Shown here piece after piece: positions 35,468-44,118 of a stretch of 64,000 bases of DNA. The stretch is from Bacillus sp. FJAT-22090 (lineage in GTDB: Bacteria; Bacillota; Bacilli; Bacillales_A; Planococcaceae): contig NZ_CP012601.1 in NCBI RefSeq assembly GCF_001278755.1, positions 1,116,001-1,180,000 of the forward strand, written 5' to 3'. Made by a program: the position numbers and the translations under genes. Numbering within the stretch: position 1 is the stretch's first letter; each line of letters starts with the position of its first letter. The notes under the pieces were generated by a model, which ran no database searches, was not told where the DNA came from, and worked only from the letters and a program-made list of their open reading frames with translations.

Positions 35468-35500
35468 AAGAACAAATAGGGCAGGTTAGTTCAATAAGAA
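35468..35500 (+). repeat. attC-like repeat, right site only
   Basis: AAGAACAAATAGGGCAGG and TTAGTTCAATAAGAA. Confidence 0.65.
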
Positions 35501-35538
35501 ACGTGTTAAAAATAAAAAAACATACAAGGTGCTTATAA

Positions 35539-35590
35539 ATTTAACTAGTGTGTTGATCTAATGAGGATTAATGCACTTTTTTATTGAATT
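35539..35590 (+). repeat. attC-like repeat, type E left half
   Basis: TTTAACTAGTGTGTTGATC, hairpin partner GGATTAATGCAC, T6. It shares the middle of the copy at 793; the right site is missing. Confidence 0.68.
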
Positions 35591-35724
35591 CCAATTTATA
35601 TAATTGCACAACTACAATTATTTGACTTTCACATGTAAATATTGCATGATCCGGTTCCTTTATCACGCAACCATGCAATTGCATATGCTTGACGAGCAAC
35701 CGTAGAGTTGCTTATTCTCGATAT

Positions 35725-36023
35725 ATGAATTGGGACAACGAATCTATATTCAAAGCACTTGGCGACTCGACTCGACGGCTAATATTAGACGAACTTTCCG
35801 AACGCAACGAGCAGACGTTGTATGAACTTACGGTACGTCTTATTACGAAGCACGACCTTTCCATTTCTCGACAGGCGATAGCTAAACATCTTTCTGTATT
35901 GGAAGATGCAGGGCTCGTAAAATCAAAACGAAAGGGTAATATCGAGTACTTATTTTCAACAACGAACCACTTAAAAATTTGCTGAAAGGATGGATAGAGT
36001 TATTTTATTTAAAATATTTCTGA
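35725..36023 (+). pseudogene. ArsR-family regulator, C-terminus frameshifted
   Basis: Start at ATG 35725 (NWDNESIFKALGDSTRRLIL), then winged helix SISRQAIAKHLSVLEDAGLV. The frame stops at 35985 after YLFSTTNHLKIC. The expected ending, NEPLKNLLKGWIELFYLKYF, is present in another frame up to TGA 36021-36023. A one-base change near 35957-35966 separates them. The DNA-binding core is intact, so the shortened protein might still work. It pairs with the VOC gene behind it. Confidence 0.7.
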
Positions 36024-36105
36024 AGAATGTATGGTTTTTTCTGCTTGTTGCCAGATTGTGAGCAGAGTCCCATACGTCGCAACTATCAAAGGAGGCAAAA
36101 ACATT

Positions 36106-36489
36106 ATGAAAATCATTGTTACCAGTATATTCGTAGAAGACCAAGATAAGGCACTAGCATTTTATTCAGAAACACTGGGATTTGTAAAAAAGCATGACGT
36201 TCCCACAGGAGAATTTAGGTGGATAACGCTTGTTTCTACCGAAGATCAAAAAGGTACCGAGCTTTTACTTGAACCGAATAACCATCCAGCCGCAAAAGAG
36301 TATCAAAAGAAGTTATTCGCTGAGGGCATCCCAGTAACAATGTTTGGGGTTGCAGATATTCACGCAGAGTACAAACGATTAATGGAAAGAGGCGTGAAGT
36401 TTACTATGGAGCCGACAAAAATGGGCGAATTCACAATAGCTGTCTTTGACGATACATGCGGCAACCTTATTCAGATAATTCAGCAGTAA
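36106..36489 (+). CDS. VOC family protein
   Basis: 127 residues. MKIIVTSIFVEDQDKALAFYSETLGFV and KMGEFTIAVFDDTCGNLIQIIQ are the two ends of a glyoxalase-type fold. GGAGG fixes the start at ATG 36106, although the frame is open from 36031. The ArsR-VOC pair is common in Bacillus and is thought to be co-regulated; the substrate is unknown. Confidence 0.84.
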   Translation: MKIIVTSIFVEDQDKALAFYSETLGFVKKHDVPTGEFRWITLVSTEDQKGTELLLEPNNHPAAKEYQKKLFAEGIPVTMFGVADIHAEYKRLMERGVKFTMEPTKMGEFTIAVFDDTCGNLIQIIQQ

Positions 36490-36581
36490 CTTTATGACGA
36501 AATAATCTATATTCTGAACGACTTTATTGGTAAGTTTTAAGTACGGTGATGTTTTTTATCAAAATTAAACATTTTTATGCT

Positions 36582-36606
36582 AACCCTGTCCTAATTGGAC
36601 GGGGTT
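36582..36606 (+). terminator. Hairpin, possible weak terminator
   Basis: AACCCTGTCC / GGACGGGGTT with a five-base loop after the VOC gene. No T-run, so termination is uncertain. Confidence 0.45.
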
Positions 36607-36783
36607 ATACATGTTTAAAGTTTAAAAATAAATGACAATGTTATCATACTACAATAGAAATGTAACATTGTGAATCACTTCACTTAAATTAGGGACATGC
36701 ATAGTTTTTGTCGAGATTGTATAACTAATATACAAAATATAATATGTTAAAATTTGTTACAGAATTTGTTTGGAGGAATTATT

Positions 36784-37073
36784 TTGACAGTAGAAAAAAG
36801 TTTAAGGGTTTGTGAAAAGGGACATAAGTATTACAAAAGTAGTGAATGTCCAAGTTGCCCAACCAGTGATAAAGAGAATAAGCCTAAAAGTGCTTCCTTT
36901 CGAAACTTAGTTCACCTGCAAGAAATGCATTGGTTCACGAAGGGATTGACACTTTGCAAGAACTATCCAATTACACTGAAAAAGAAATTTTAAAAATTCA
37001 TGGTATTGGACCAGCTTCCTTACCTATTATGAGAACTTCATTAGAAGGAGAAGGGTTATCATTTAAAGAATAA
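36784..37073 (+). pseudogene. RpoA C-terminal-domain-like protein gene, frameshifted
   Basis: TTG 36784 follows GGAGGAAT. The first frame encodes a zinc-ribbon-like start (RVCEKGHKYYKSSECPSCPT) and drifts off after SASF. The next frame gives SSPARNALVHEGIDTLQELS, YTEKEILKIHGIGPASLP and GLSFKE to TAA 37071-37073, a helix-hairpin-helix resembling the RNA polymerase alpha C-terminal domain. A single base change near 36900 separates the halves. Confidence 0.7.
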
Positions 37074-37099
37074 ATAATTTAAAATACTTGACGTACTTT

Positions 37100-37130
37100 A
37101 CTTAACAAACGGGTGCTTCAGTTGAACAAC
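37100..37130 (+). repeat. attC-like repeat, left site only
   Basis: CTTAACAAACGGGTGC and TTCAGTTGAACAAC, followed after 24 bp by a terminator hairpin. Confidence 0.65.
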
Positions 37131-37154
37131 AAAAATAAAAGTAATCTTAACTTA

Positions 37155-37185
37155 GGCTGGATCCAATATGGGTCCAGTCTTTTTG
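37155..37185 (+). terminator. Intrinsic terminator
   Basis: GGCTGGATCC / GGGTCCAGTC stem (two wobble pairs) and a T5 run. It insulates the ABC operon from upstream transcription. Confidence 0.75.
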
Positions 37186-37254
37186 TTTCAATAGTTCTTC
37201 ATCCTCTTTTCTACCAAGGATTCATAAAAGAAGTAAATAAAAATAAAAATGGGT

Positions 37255-37290
37255 TTGACACAATCAACTACTTTGTAATACTATATAGTA
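37255..37290 (+). promoter_or_regulatory. Promoter and palindromic operator of the PadR operon
   Basis: TTGACA (37255-37260), 18 bp, TACTAT. The -10 lies inside the perfect palindrome TACTATATAGTA (37279-37290), a likely PadR autorepression site. Confidence 0.68.
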
Positions 37291-37327
37291 GTACTCAGTA
37301 TTACTAAGTAGATTGTTAGGAGGATAT

Positions 37328-37657
37328 ATGAAGGATTTAACTGAAATGCTTAAAGGTGTTCTTGAAGGAGTGGTGCTTCAAAAGATTCATGCTGGAGAAA
37401 CCTATGGCTATGAAATAACAAAGTACCTAAATGATTTGGGTTTTGAGGATATTGTGGAAGGAACTGTCTATACCATTCTTGTTCGAATTGAGAAAAAAGG
37501 GCTCGTAGAGATTGAGAAGAAGAAATCTGAACTTGGACCTGCGAGGAAATTCTACAAGCTAAATGCTAAAGGGGAGGAAGAATTAAAGGAGTTTTGGCAA
37601 CGTTGGATATTCTTAGAGGAAAAAATGAATGAAATAAAGGAGCAAAGAAATGTTTAA
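37328..37657 (+). CDS. PadR-family transcriptional regulator
   Basis: 109 residues. Winged helix LKGVLEGVVLQKIHAGETYGYEITKYLNDLG and VEGTVYTILVRIEKKGLVEIE are standard PadR. AGGAGG at 37319-37324 sets the start at ATG 37328. It leads a four-gene operon with DUF1048, ABC ATPase and permease, and overlaps the next gene by 8 bp. It probably represses the operon until the pump's substrate is present. Confidence 0.87.
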   Translation: MKDLTEMLKGVLEGVVLQKIHAGETYGYEITKYLNDLGFEDIVEGTVYTILVRIEKKGLVEIEKKKSELGPARKFYKLNAKGEEELKEFWQRWIFLEEKMNEIKEQRNV

Positions 37658-37964
37658 GAAGATGATCCAAGAAAAACGAGAATTTCGTGCATACCAAAAA
37701 AGAGTAAATGAATTACCGGAAGAATACAGAAAAGCAATGAAAGCTATTGAAAGTTATATGTGGAATTTTGCAAAGGGAGGAAGCATGCTAGAGCTTTTAC
37801 GCAATATTTTAGAGATGTTCGAGAACAGTGCTACGGATGGATTAAGTGTGCGAGATGTAGTCGGAAATGATATCGCTGAATTTGCGGACTCCTTATTAGC
37901 AGAATTTCCAGAAGAAACATGGATGGACAAAATGAGAAAAAAATTAAGGGATTCTATGAAATAA
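37650..37964 (+). CDS. DUF1048 family protein
   Basis: 104 residues, helical: FRAYQKRVNELPEEYRKAMKAIESYMWNF is characteristic. DUF1048 genes habitually sit between a PadR regulator and an ABC exporter, with unknown role. The start overlaps the padR stop. Confidence 0.83.
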   Translation: MFKKMIQEKREFRAYQKRVNELPEEYRKAMKAIESYMWNFAKGGSMLELLRNILEMFENSATDGLSVRDVVGNDIAEFADSLLAEFPEETWMDKMRKKLRDSMK

Positions 37965-37977
37965 AGGAGAGATAGTC

Positions 37978-38895
37978 ATGAGCACAATCGTCCTAGAAAT
38001 CAAAAATACTAAAAAGAGTTTTAAAGGGAATGAAGTTTTAAGAGATGTCAATATTACGGTTAAAGCTGGCTCGATTTATGCCTTATTAGGGGCAAATGGA
38101 GCCGGGAAAAGCACCCTATTAAAAATTGTTACAGGACTATTAAATAGTGATGGTGGAAAGGTAACAATTAAAGATATTGATGTTGCTGACAATCCGGTGG
38201 CAGCACAAAAGTTATTTAGTTTTAGTTCGCAAAATACCACTGTTGACGGTGTGCTTACTGGATATGAAAATCTTCACCTAATTGCAAAATTGCGACATAA
38301 GCTCAATCCGAAAAAGGTTGCCGAGGGTCTGTTAGATAAATTTGATCTGACAGAAGCGAAAGATAAAGCTGTCTCTACTTATTCAGGAGGAATGCGTCGA
38401 CGTCTTGACTTAGCCATGAGTTTAGTTGGGGATCCAGAAATCATTTTTCTGGATGAACCTACTACTGGATTGGACCTGAAAAGCAGGCAGGAGCTTTGGA
38501 ATACGATTAAAGAAATGAAGTCCCAAGGGAAAACCATTTTATTAACGACGCAATATTTAGAGGAAGCAGACTATTTAGCTGACCAAATCGGTTTTTTACG
38601 TGAAGGTGAAATTGTTGCCGATGGCACTCCAGATGAAATGAAACGTTTGGCAGGAGCAGATAAATTACTTCTTGTATTTAATAATCTTCAAGATACTGAA
38701 AGGGCTTTAAAACTTTTGGTATCTTATTCTCCTATCAAAAGGGCAGATTGTGAGATTTCCATAGATTTAGATGAAGAAATCAAAACGACCTTGAACGTAT
38801 TGAATACCCTAACAACTGAAAAAATTGAACTCAAGATGTTCAAAATGATTACTCCAACTCTTGATGATGTATTTATGACACTTACGAAAGGATGA
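37978..38895 (+). CDS. ABC transporter ATP-binding protein (DrrA/CcmA-type)
   Basis: 305 residues. Walker A GANGAGKSTLLK, signature YSGGMRRRLDLAMSLVGDP, Walker B IIFLDEPTTGLD, and an extra C-terminal domain of about 85 residues as in drug exporters of the daunorubicin type. AAGGAGAG precedes the ATG. It overlaps the permease start, so the two form one exporter. Confidence 0.9.
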   Translation: MSTIVLEIKNTKKSFKGNEVLRDVNITVKAGSIYALLGANGAGKSTLLKIVTGLLNSDGGKVTIKDIDVADNPVAAQKLFSFSSQNTTVDGVLTGYENLHLIAKLRHKLNPKKVAEGLLDKFDLTEAKDKAVSTYSGGMRRRLDLAMSLVGDPEIIFLDEPTTGLDLKSRQELWNTIKEMKSQGKTILLTTQYLEEADYLADQIGFLREGEIVADGTPDEMKRLAGADKLLLVFNNLQDTERALKLLVSYSPIKRADCEISIDLDEEIKTTLNVLNTLTTEKIELKMFKMITPTLDDVFMTLTKG

Positions 38896-39668
38896 AAATT
38901 ATGAATGTTTTTCAAAATTTAAGTGACACATTAACGCTTGCAAATCGGATCATTAAACATAATATACGTAGTGTCGACACGCTTATTACCGTTGTTGCGA
39001 TGCCTGTTATGATGTTATTGGGTATGGTTTTTATATTTGGTGGAGCCATCCAAATTCCAGGCGTAACCGAGGATGAGTATATTAACTATATCCTTCCTGG
39101 AATCCTATTAATGACGATTTCCACTGGTTCTGCTTACACTTCGTTACGAATTAATTTGGATAAAACATCAGGGATGTTCGATCGGTTTAAGTCAATGCCT
39201 ATCGCAAAGTCATCCGTATTAGGTGGTCAGGTGGTTGCGTCAGTTATCTTTATGATAGTTTCAATTCTAGTTGTTTTGATAGTAGGATTTATAGCTGGAT
39301 TTAGAAGTGATGCAACATTTTTAGAATGGTTACTTGTAGCGTTGTTGATTGTTCTTTTTTCTCTTGCATTAACATGGATTTCAGTTCCTTTTGGTTTAGC
39401 TGCGGGAAGTATAGAAGGAGCTAGTTCTTTTTCTTATATCTTATTGATGCTACTGTTTGTCAGCTCTGCTTTTGTTCCTGTCGAAGGAATGCCAAAGGTA
39501 GTTCGAATATTTGCGGAAAATCAACCAATGACACCGATTATTCAGACCATTAGAAATCTATTAGACTCGCAGGCTGTTGGGAATGATCTTTGGCTGTCGT
39601 TCGGTTGGATGGTGTTAATAATATTGATTTCATATATTTTTGGATTGAAGGTTTATGGAAGAGTCTAA
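38892..39668 (+). CDS. ABC-2 type permease
   Basis: 258 residues with six membrane segments. DKTSGMFDRFKSMPIAKSSVLGGQ and the late FVPVEGMPKVVRIFAENQPMTPIIQTIRNLL are typical of DrrB-like ABC-2 permeases. Start at ATG 38892 (overlapping the ATPase stop) or ATG 38901. The 464-bp gap after it (39669-40132) shows no gene and no clear repeat. Confidence 0.86.
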   Translation: MKIMNVFQNLSDTLTLANRIIKHNIRSVDTLITVVAMPVMMLLGMVFIFGGAIQIPGVTEDEYINYILPGILLMTISTGSAYTSLRINLDKTSGMFDRFKSMPIAKSSVLGGQVVASVIFMIVSILVVLIVGFIAGFRSDATFLEWLLVALLIVLFSLALTWISVPFGLAAGSIEGASSFSYILLMLLFVSSAFVPVEGMPKVVRIFAENQPMTPIIQTIRNLLDSQAVGNDLWLSFGWMVLIILISYIFGLKVYGRV

Positions 39669-40132
39669 AGAGTCATTGCTGCAAATTAGTCGTTACTATT
39701 ATAAATATTTAGTATCGAAACAGCAAAAAAGATAGTGGAAATAATAAAAGTGATCTAACCGGCTTTAGTTCTATTTTCCATAGGGCTAGGGCCGTTTAAT
39801 AGTTTTTGAAACCTATCATGATTATAGGAATGTATATTCATTTGTCGCTAAAGAAAGGTCTTCAAATGTTTTGTAATTATGTATATCATTCTACCATTCG
39901 TTGAATAAATAGGAGCTGAACAAAGTTGAACAGTTCCATTGGGTAAGATGATTATAACTACAAGCCTTGTTCATGTATTGTGGGTAGGGTTTTTATTATT
40001 TGAATGAAACTTCGTTGAAAGATCCTCCACAGAAAATAACAAAATAAATTCCATATTCAATGATAAATTACCTTAACCATTTCGTAATCTTTTCATAATC
40101 TATAGATATCAATAAGAAAGGAGGGGGAATAA

Positions 40133-40252
40133 ATGTCTGGATATGGTGGAGGCCAATACGGCGGATACAGTAATAGCGGATCTAACTTCGCTTTAATTGT
40201 AGTGTTGTTTATTCTACTTATTATTGTGGGAGCTACCTTTATTAGATACTAA
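40133..40252 (+). CDS. YjcZ-family tiny membrane protein (sporulation-associated family)
   Basis: 39 residues: MSGYGGGQYGGYSNSGSNF then ALIVVLFILLIIVGATFI and a short end RY. Gly/Tyr-rich head plus one membrane segment is the YjcZ/CotX-small family pattern, often found in several copies in spore formers. AGGAGGGGG precedes the ATG. Too short for routine gene callers. Confidence 0.85.
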   Translation: MSGYGGGQYGGYSNSGSNFALIVVLFILLIIVGATFIRY

Positions 40253-40428
40253 ACAATTAAGATGTTGATTATTTAAAATAATCAAGCGTTTCAGCTTTGA
40301 AAACTTCTCTATTCCTTTGTGAAAATTTCACGGTTTATAGAGGGATGAATAATTGGTAGGTAAAACAATATCGATAATCTCCCATTTTGTATTTTCTCTT
40401 CAAAAAATCGACCTGCTCTGAAGTGAAG

Positions 40429-40740
40429 TGACCCCTAAAAGTTAGACACGGGTATTTCATTAGTCAGCTTGGTAAAAATGAGTTCGGTATTGCACCGGAC
40501 TCATTTTTAATTTTGCCTTCATCCGTTTCGTGTTGTAATACATAATATACTTTTCTAATTCGATTTTAAAATGCTCCACACTTTCAAACAACTCTAAATA
40601 GAGGAATTCCGATTTCATAATGCCGAAGAATTTCTCCATCACAGAGTTGTCGTAACAGTTTCCTTTACAAGACATATTTTGTACAATACCCCTACATTCT
40701 AATGCGTGACGATATAGCTTCATTTGATAATGCCAGCATC
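40429..40740 (-). mobile_element. IS3-family remnant (orfB end and one terminal repeat)
   Basis: The terminal repeat TGACCCCTAAAAGTTAGACA (40429-40448) and the last 95 or so residues of OrfB remain on the minus strand, from GWHYQ through NCYDNSVMEKFFGIMKSE (last catalytic Glu) to the stop at 40460. Everything upstream is deleted. It is related to, but diverged from, the intact IS at 4412. Confidence 0.85.
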
Positions 40741-40931
40741 AATTCTTTCCTATGTAAGAAACTACGATTAGATAGAGCCTAACATAAGGCCCTTAATTTC
40801 TTTAGGAAGAATATTAATGAAGATTATAAAGTGAGGGTAAAAAAGAATGAGTAATCACTAGTACCCCTTTATGAATTTAAAGTTGTAGTAGAAGAGTATT
40901 TAAATGCAGCATTGTCATATCGATTAACCGT

Positions 40932-40992
40932 ATTGAGCTGTTTATACAGCTCTTTTTCTTATTCAACTAAAGCAGCAGGTTAGTTCAATAAA
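40932..40992 (+). repeat. attC-like repeat, type C without left site
   Basis: GAGCTGTTTATACAGCTC hairpin, T5, then CTTATTCAACTAAAGCAGCAG and GTTAGTTCAATAAAG. A decayed startless frame (about 40858-40930) runs into it. Confidence 0.78.
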
Positions 40993-41141
40993 GACTTGAA
41001 ACAATCGTTCATATCAAACGTCTAACTCAGTTAAAGAAGGTAATTGGATATTTATGTTTAAAATATAATAGAAATAGCGAATGGATCTACTTAAATTACG
41101 TAGCAGGATAGGAAAGTAATTCAAAAAAAGGGGGAGAGAGA

Positions 41142-41330
41142 ATGGATTTATTACTTTGGGTAACTGTTGGTTTCATCATAATCGGATTTGTTGTTCTCGT
41201 TTTTATCAAAAGAAATATGGAAAGTAAGAAAAGTTCAACTACCGAATCCATAGTTTGGTGGATAGTGGGAACCACAGCTTGGGGGGTAGCGAGTATTTTT
41301 CTAATTGGTTGTTGGTTTAGTAAAATTTAG
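41142..41330 (+). CDS. Small membrane protein
   Basis: 62 residues with two membrane segments (about 4-23 and 38-58) and a basic/Ser-rich loop KRNMESKKSSTTES. GGGGGAGAG precedes the ATG. No family recognised. Single-gene unit. Confidence 0.6.
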   Translation: MDLLLWVTVGFIIIGFVVLVFIKRNMESKKSSTTESIVWWIVGTTAWGVASIFLIGCWFSKI

Positions 41331-41376
41331 GAGTTTTTGGAAATGGTTTAGAGGGAAGTAGTTCATTTTGAAATGT

Positions 41377-41505
41377 ACTTAAACAAACGGGTGCTTTAGT
41401 TAAAGAAGAAAATTATTATATGTTCTAATTTTATGATAAATATCAAGTATATTTCGATGAACATATGTGAAATGTACACTTAAACTAACGCTGCAGGTTA
41501 GTTAA
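41377..41505 (+). repeat. attC-like repeat, type A, diverged middle
   Basis: ACTTAAACAAACGGGTGC, TTTAGTTAAAGAAG; the GACCATC hairpin is lost while the following AAATATCAAGTATATTTCG and GTGAAATGT parts remain. Right site CTTAAACTAACGCTGCAG with GTTAGTTAATAACG. Confidence 0.78.
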
Positions 41506-41604
41506 TAACGAATGGATGTTATACTTTAAAGGAATTATTAAAATTCGAAGTTCAGCTATTTAATTAAAGTCTAAGAATATATTAGTGAGGTATTCAAAAT
41601 AATG

Positions 41605-42342
41605 ATGAAACTAGTACCCCCTAAGCCTTTTTTCTATAAAGGCGGAGAGAAAGCCGTTTTACTATTACATTCGTTTACAAGCAATACGAATGATATGAAA
41701 AAGTTAGCGAAGTATTTGCAAGAGAACAATTATTCTTGCTATGCACCATTATACAGTGGGCATGGTTTAACAGCTGAAGAACTTCTCACATATAGACCGT
41801 CAGATTGGTGGCAAGATGTACTAAACGGTTACCAGTTGTTGAAGGATGAAGGTTTTGAAAAAATAGCTGTGATTGGTCTTTCTCTTGGTGGTGTGTTTGC
41901 ATTAAAAGTTGGTCAAGAGTTGGAGATAAATGGTGTTGTGACAATGTCAGTGCCAATACATCGGGAAGCTACTTTTCTACAAAAGCGTGTCTTTCATTAT
42001 GCAAAAGGATATAAACAACTTGAAGGGAAAAATGAAGAACAAATAAATTTAGAAATGATACATCTTCAAAATATGCCTATCGATTCATTAAATGAATTCC
42101 AACAGGTAATTGATCTAACGATGAATAAATTAGCACTATTAAACTCGCCAATTCGTATATTATATGGTGAATTAGATGAACCATTGTATAAAGAGAGTGC
42201 AGAGGTAATTTTTCAAAGCGTTGCGACGAATCTAAAAACAATGAAGGGGTATCCGAACTCTAAACATTTAATGACATTAGGAACGGACATTAACGACGTG
42301 AACAAAGATATTCTTTCTTTCTTAAATGATTTATCTTGGTAG
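41605..42342 (+). CDS. Carboxylesterase (Est30-like)
   Basis: 245 residues. VLLLHSFTSNTNDMKKLAKYL, the nucleophile motif GLSLGG, an acid in YGELDEPLYK and His in NSKHLMTL give the triad. The closest pattern is the Geobacillus Est30 thermostable carboxylesterase, which has this small cap. Cytoplasmic. Two ATG codons in tandem (41602, 41605). GTGAGGT lies upstream. Single-gene unit. Confidence 0.85.
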   Translation: MKLVPPKPFFYKGGEKAVLLLHSFTSNTNDMKKLAKYLQENNYSCYAPLYSGHGLTAEELLTYRPSDWWQDVLNGYQLLKDEGFEKIAVIGLSLGGVFALKVGQELEINGVVTMSVPIHREATFLQKRVFHYAKGYKQLEGKNEEQINLEMIHLQNMPIDSLNEFQQVIDLTMNKLALLNSPIRILYGELDEPLYKESAEVIFQSVATNLKTMKGYPNSKHLMTLGTDINDVNKDILSFLNDLSW

Positions 42343-42352
42343 TTTTAATGAA

Positions 42353-42430
42353 TCTTCAACTAACAGTAGTTTTACTTCAAGAAGGAGTATTGCTGTTTCC
42401 TTATTCAACTAACGGTATTTAGAATAAGTG
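42353..42430 (+). repeat. attC-like repeat, type D
   Basis: TCTTCAACTAACAGTAG, hairpin TTTACTTC..GGAGTATTGC, then TTATTCAACTAACGG. The right outer arm is eroded to TTTAGAATAAG. Confidence 0.72.
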
Positions 42431-42542
42431 GTTCTTGTATAAAAGCACCTTATTTTCTTCTACAATTGAACCCAATTGTGGAGCAACACAGATAGAAAAG
42501 AATCAAACTTTTTAATATAACCGGAACTTAAATCTGTTAGAT

Positions 42543-42587
42543 AAGTATCCATTTTGATCAATCTTTTATCAAAATGGATACTTTTTA
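42543..42587 (+). terminator. Strong intrinsic terminator
   Basis: AAGTATCCATTTTGAT / ATCAAAATGGATACTT, 16-bp perfect stem, T5 run. No gene lies directly upstream; the repeat at 42353 does. Confidence 0.85.
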
Positions 42588-42616
42588 TTTATCGTAAAAT
42601 ATTGGTTGGTATTTTT

Positions 42617-42639
42617 GATAAAACTTTATAGGGTCAGAT
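42617..42639 (+). other. IS right-end-like sequence without an element
   Basis: TAAAACTTTATAGGGTCAGATC resembles the right end of the IS at 5831-5850 (TAACTTTATTGGGTCAGATC). It may be a scar or solo end. The 42343-42833 gap otherwise holds repeats and a terminator only. Confidence 0.35.
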
Positions 42640-42700
42640 CACGATAGTTTTTTATAGAGGCGATTTTTTGGATATTATATCAAGAAGAAAGTGAAAAAAA

Positions 42701-42737
42701 TCACTTAAACTAACGGGGCAAGTTAGTGAAAGAAGAA
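42701..42737 (+). repeat. attC-like repeat, right site only
   Basis: CACTTAAACTAACGGGGCAAG and TTAGTGAAAGAAG. Confidence 0.68.
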
Positions 42738-42833
42738 TATTGAATCTTAAAAAAATGTTCTAAGAAAATAGAGGATTAATTCATTATTTTATTGAAGTAT
42801 AAATAGAAAGAATAGAAACACCTAGGAGGGATA

Positions 42834-43352
42834 ATGATTTTTAATAAGGTGATAGAAGAACAACACGGTCAAGGGGATATTAAGGTTAAATACAGAGAAG
42901 CTATAAGAGCTATTATATTTCATAAAAATAAAATCCTTTTAGTTCATTCGAATAAAGGGGATTATAAATTTCCTGGCGGCGGGGTTGAAGGTAATGAAAG
43001 CCATTCGGAGTGTCTCATTCGTGAAGTGGCAGAAGAAACTGGGTATATTAACTGTATAATTAAAGACAAGCTGGGGTCAGTTATTGAAAGGAAATTAGAC
43101 GAATATGACAATAACGCTTTATTCCAAATGACTTCACACTATTATCTTTGTGAATTAATAAACGATAAAAGAATTGCTCAACAATTGGATGAATATGAGT
43201 CCGCACAGGGGTTTAGACCAGAATGGGTTTCCCTTCATGATGCAATTGAGCAAAATGAAAAAATTATTAATAGCTTTGATATTGAAAAGAACGGTTGGGT
43301 AAAACGTGAAATCTTTGTTTTAAAGAAACTCAAAAATATATTAAGCTTATAG
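42834..43352 (+). CDS. NUDIX hydrolase
   Basis: 172 residues. The box GGGVEGNESHSECLIREVAEETGY fits Gx5Ex7REUxEExGU. RAIIFHKNKILLVHSNKGDYKFPGGG precedes it, and a C-terminal segment of about 60 residues follows. Substrate unknown. CTAGGAGGG lies before the ATG. Single-gene unit. Confidence 0.86.
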   Translation: MIFNKVIEEQHGQGDIKVKYREAIRAIIFHKNKILLVHSNKGDYKFPGGGVEGNESHSECLIREVAEETGYINCIIKDKLGSVIERKLDEYDNNALFQMTSHYYLCELINDKRIAQQLDEYESAQGFRPEWVSLHDAIEQNEKIINSFDIEKNGWVKREIFVLKKLKNILSL

Positions 43353-43396
43353 ATTTCAGAAACAGTGAAGCGAATATTCTGTATAAGATCGCTTAA

Positions 43397-43478
43397 TGTG
43401 CTAAGGGGTGCTTTACTTCCAGAAGGAGTAAAGCCTTTTTTATTCTTCAACTGAATGGGCAGGTTAGTTCAATCAAGA
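43397..43478 (+). repeat. attC-like repeat, type D, complete
   Basis: GTGCTAAGGGGTGC, hairpin GCTTTACTTCC / GGAGTAAAGC, T6, then TTCTTCAACTGAATGGGCAG with GTTAGTTCAATCAAG. Confidence 0.83.
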
Positions 43479-43513
43479 AACTCAATTTAAATATTGTCTT
43501 GAGGAGGGATTTT

Positions 43514-43936
43514 ATGAACATAAGAAAAGTTGGATTATATACAATGTGCCTATTGTTATTGTGGTTGGTCGGTTGTTCATCTTCCCCTGATGAAAGTGGC
43601 AGTTATAAAATAGCAGAAATAAATGAAGATATTCCTGTTCCAGCAAATGCGGAATCAAGTAAAGCACAATTTGATAATCCTAATATTAAAAAAAGCGAAA
43701 AATATAGTTTTGAGAATTTTGGAGGAGAACAAGGACTTTATCCACCAAATGAATATTTTGAAGAAATTAAAAATTGGGGCTGGGAAGAGTTGGAAAAAGA
43801 ACAAATGGGGCACGTCCACTTTTTTACAAAAGGAGATACTATTATCTCTATTGTTATTAAAGAGGATTATTTTTATTTGGTTGAAATGAAGGAAGACTTC
43901 AAGTTTAGTCACTTAAACAGCCCTTTTTCTTATTGA
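43514..43936 (+). CDS. Lipoprotein whose C-terminus runs into a repeat
   Basis: 140 residues. Signal peptide MNIRKVGLYTMCLLLLWLVGC with lipobox LVGC. The mature part has a W-rich segment EIKNWGWEELEKEQMGHVHFF. The last residues and the stop (PFSY, TGA 43934-43936) lie inside the type C repeat, so the original ending was replaced or the gene has adopted the repeat's stop. GAGGAGGG sets the start at 43514. Confidence 0.75.
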   Translation: MNIRKVGLYTMCLLLLWLVGCSSSPDESGSYKIAEINEDIPVPANAESSKAQFDNPNIKKSEKYSFENFGGEQGLYPPNEYFEEIKNWGWEELEKEQMGHVHFFTKGDTIISIVIKEDYFYLVEMKEDFKFSHLNSPFSY

Positions 43937-43966
43937 GCTAACGGGGCAGGTTAGTGGAATAAGAAG
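43920..43966 (+). repeat. attC-like repeat, type C right half
   Basis: GCCCTTTTTCTTATTGAGC, TAACGGGGCAGG and TTAGTGGAATAAG. Overlaps the 3' end of the preceding CDS. Confidence 0.8.
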
Positions 43967-44118
43967 GTTTATGTGTGGATGGTGTTGAATAAGTTAATAT
44001 ATGTAAATTTTCGAACAAATAGAAGGCGTTTTAAGGCATACTTTACTTAAAGTTGGACTAACGAGTTATACGATTTGATAATGAAAAATTACGAGTAGTT
44101 AAAACTGGGAGGGTGTCT

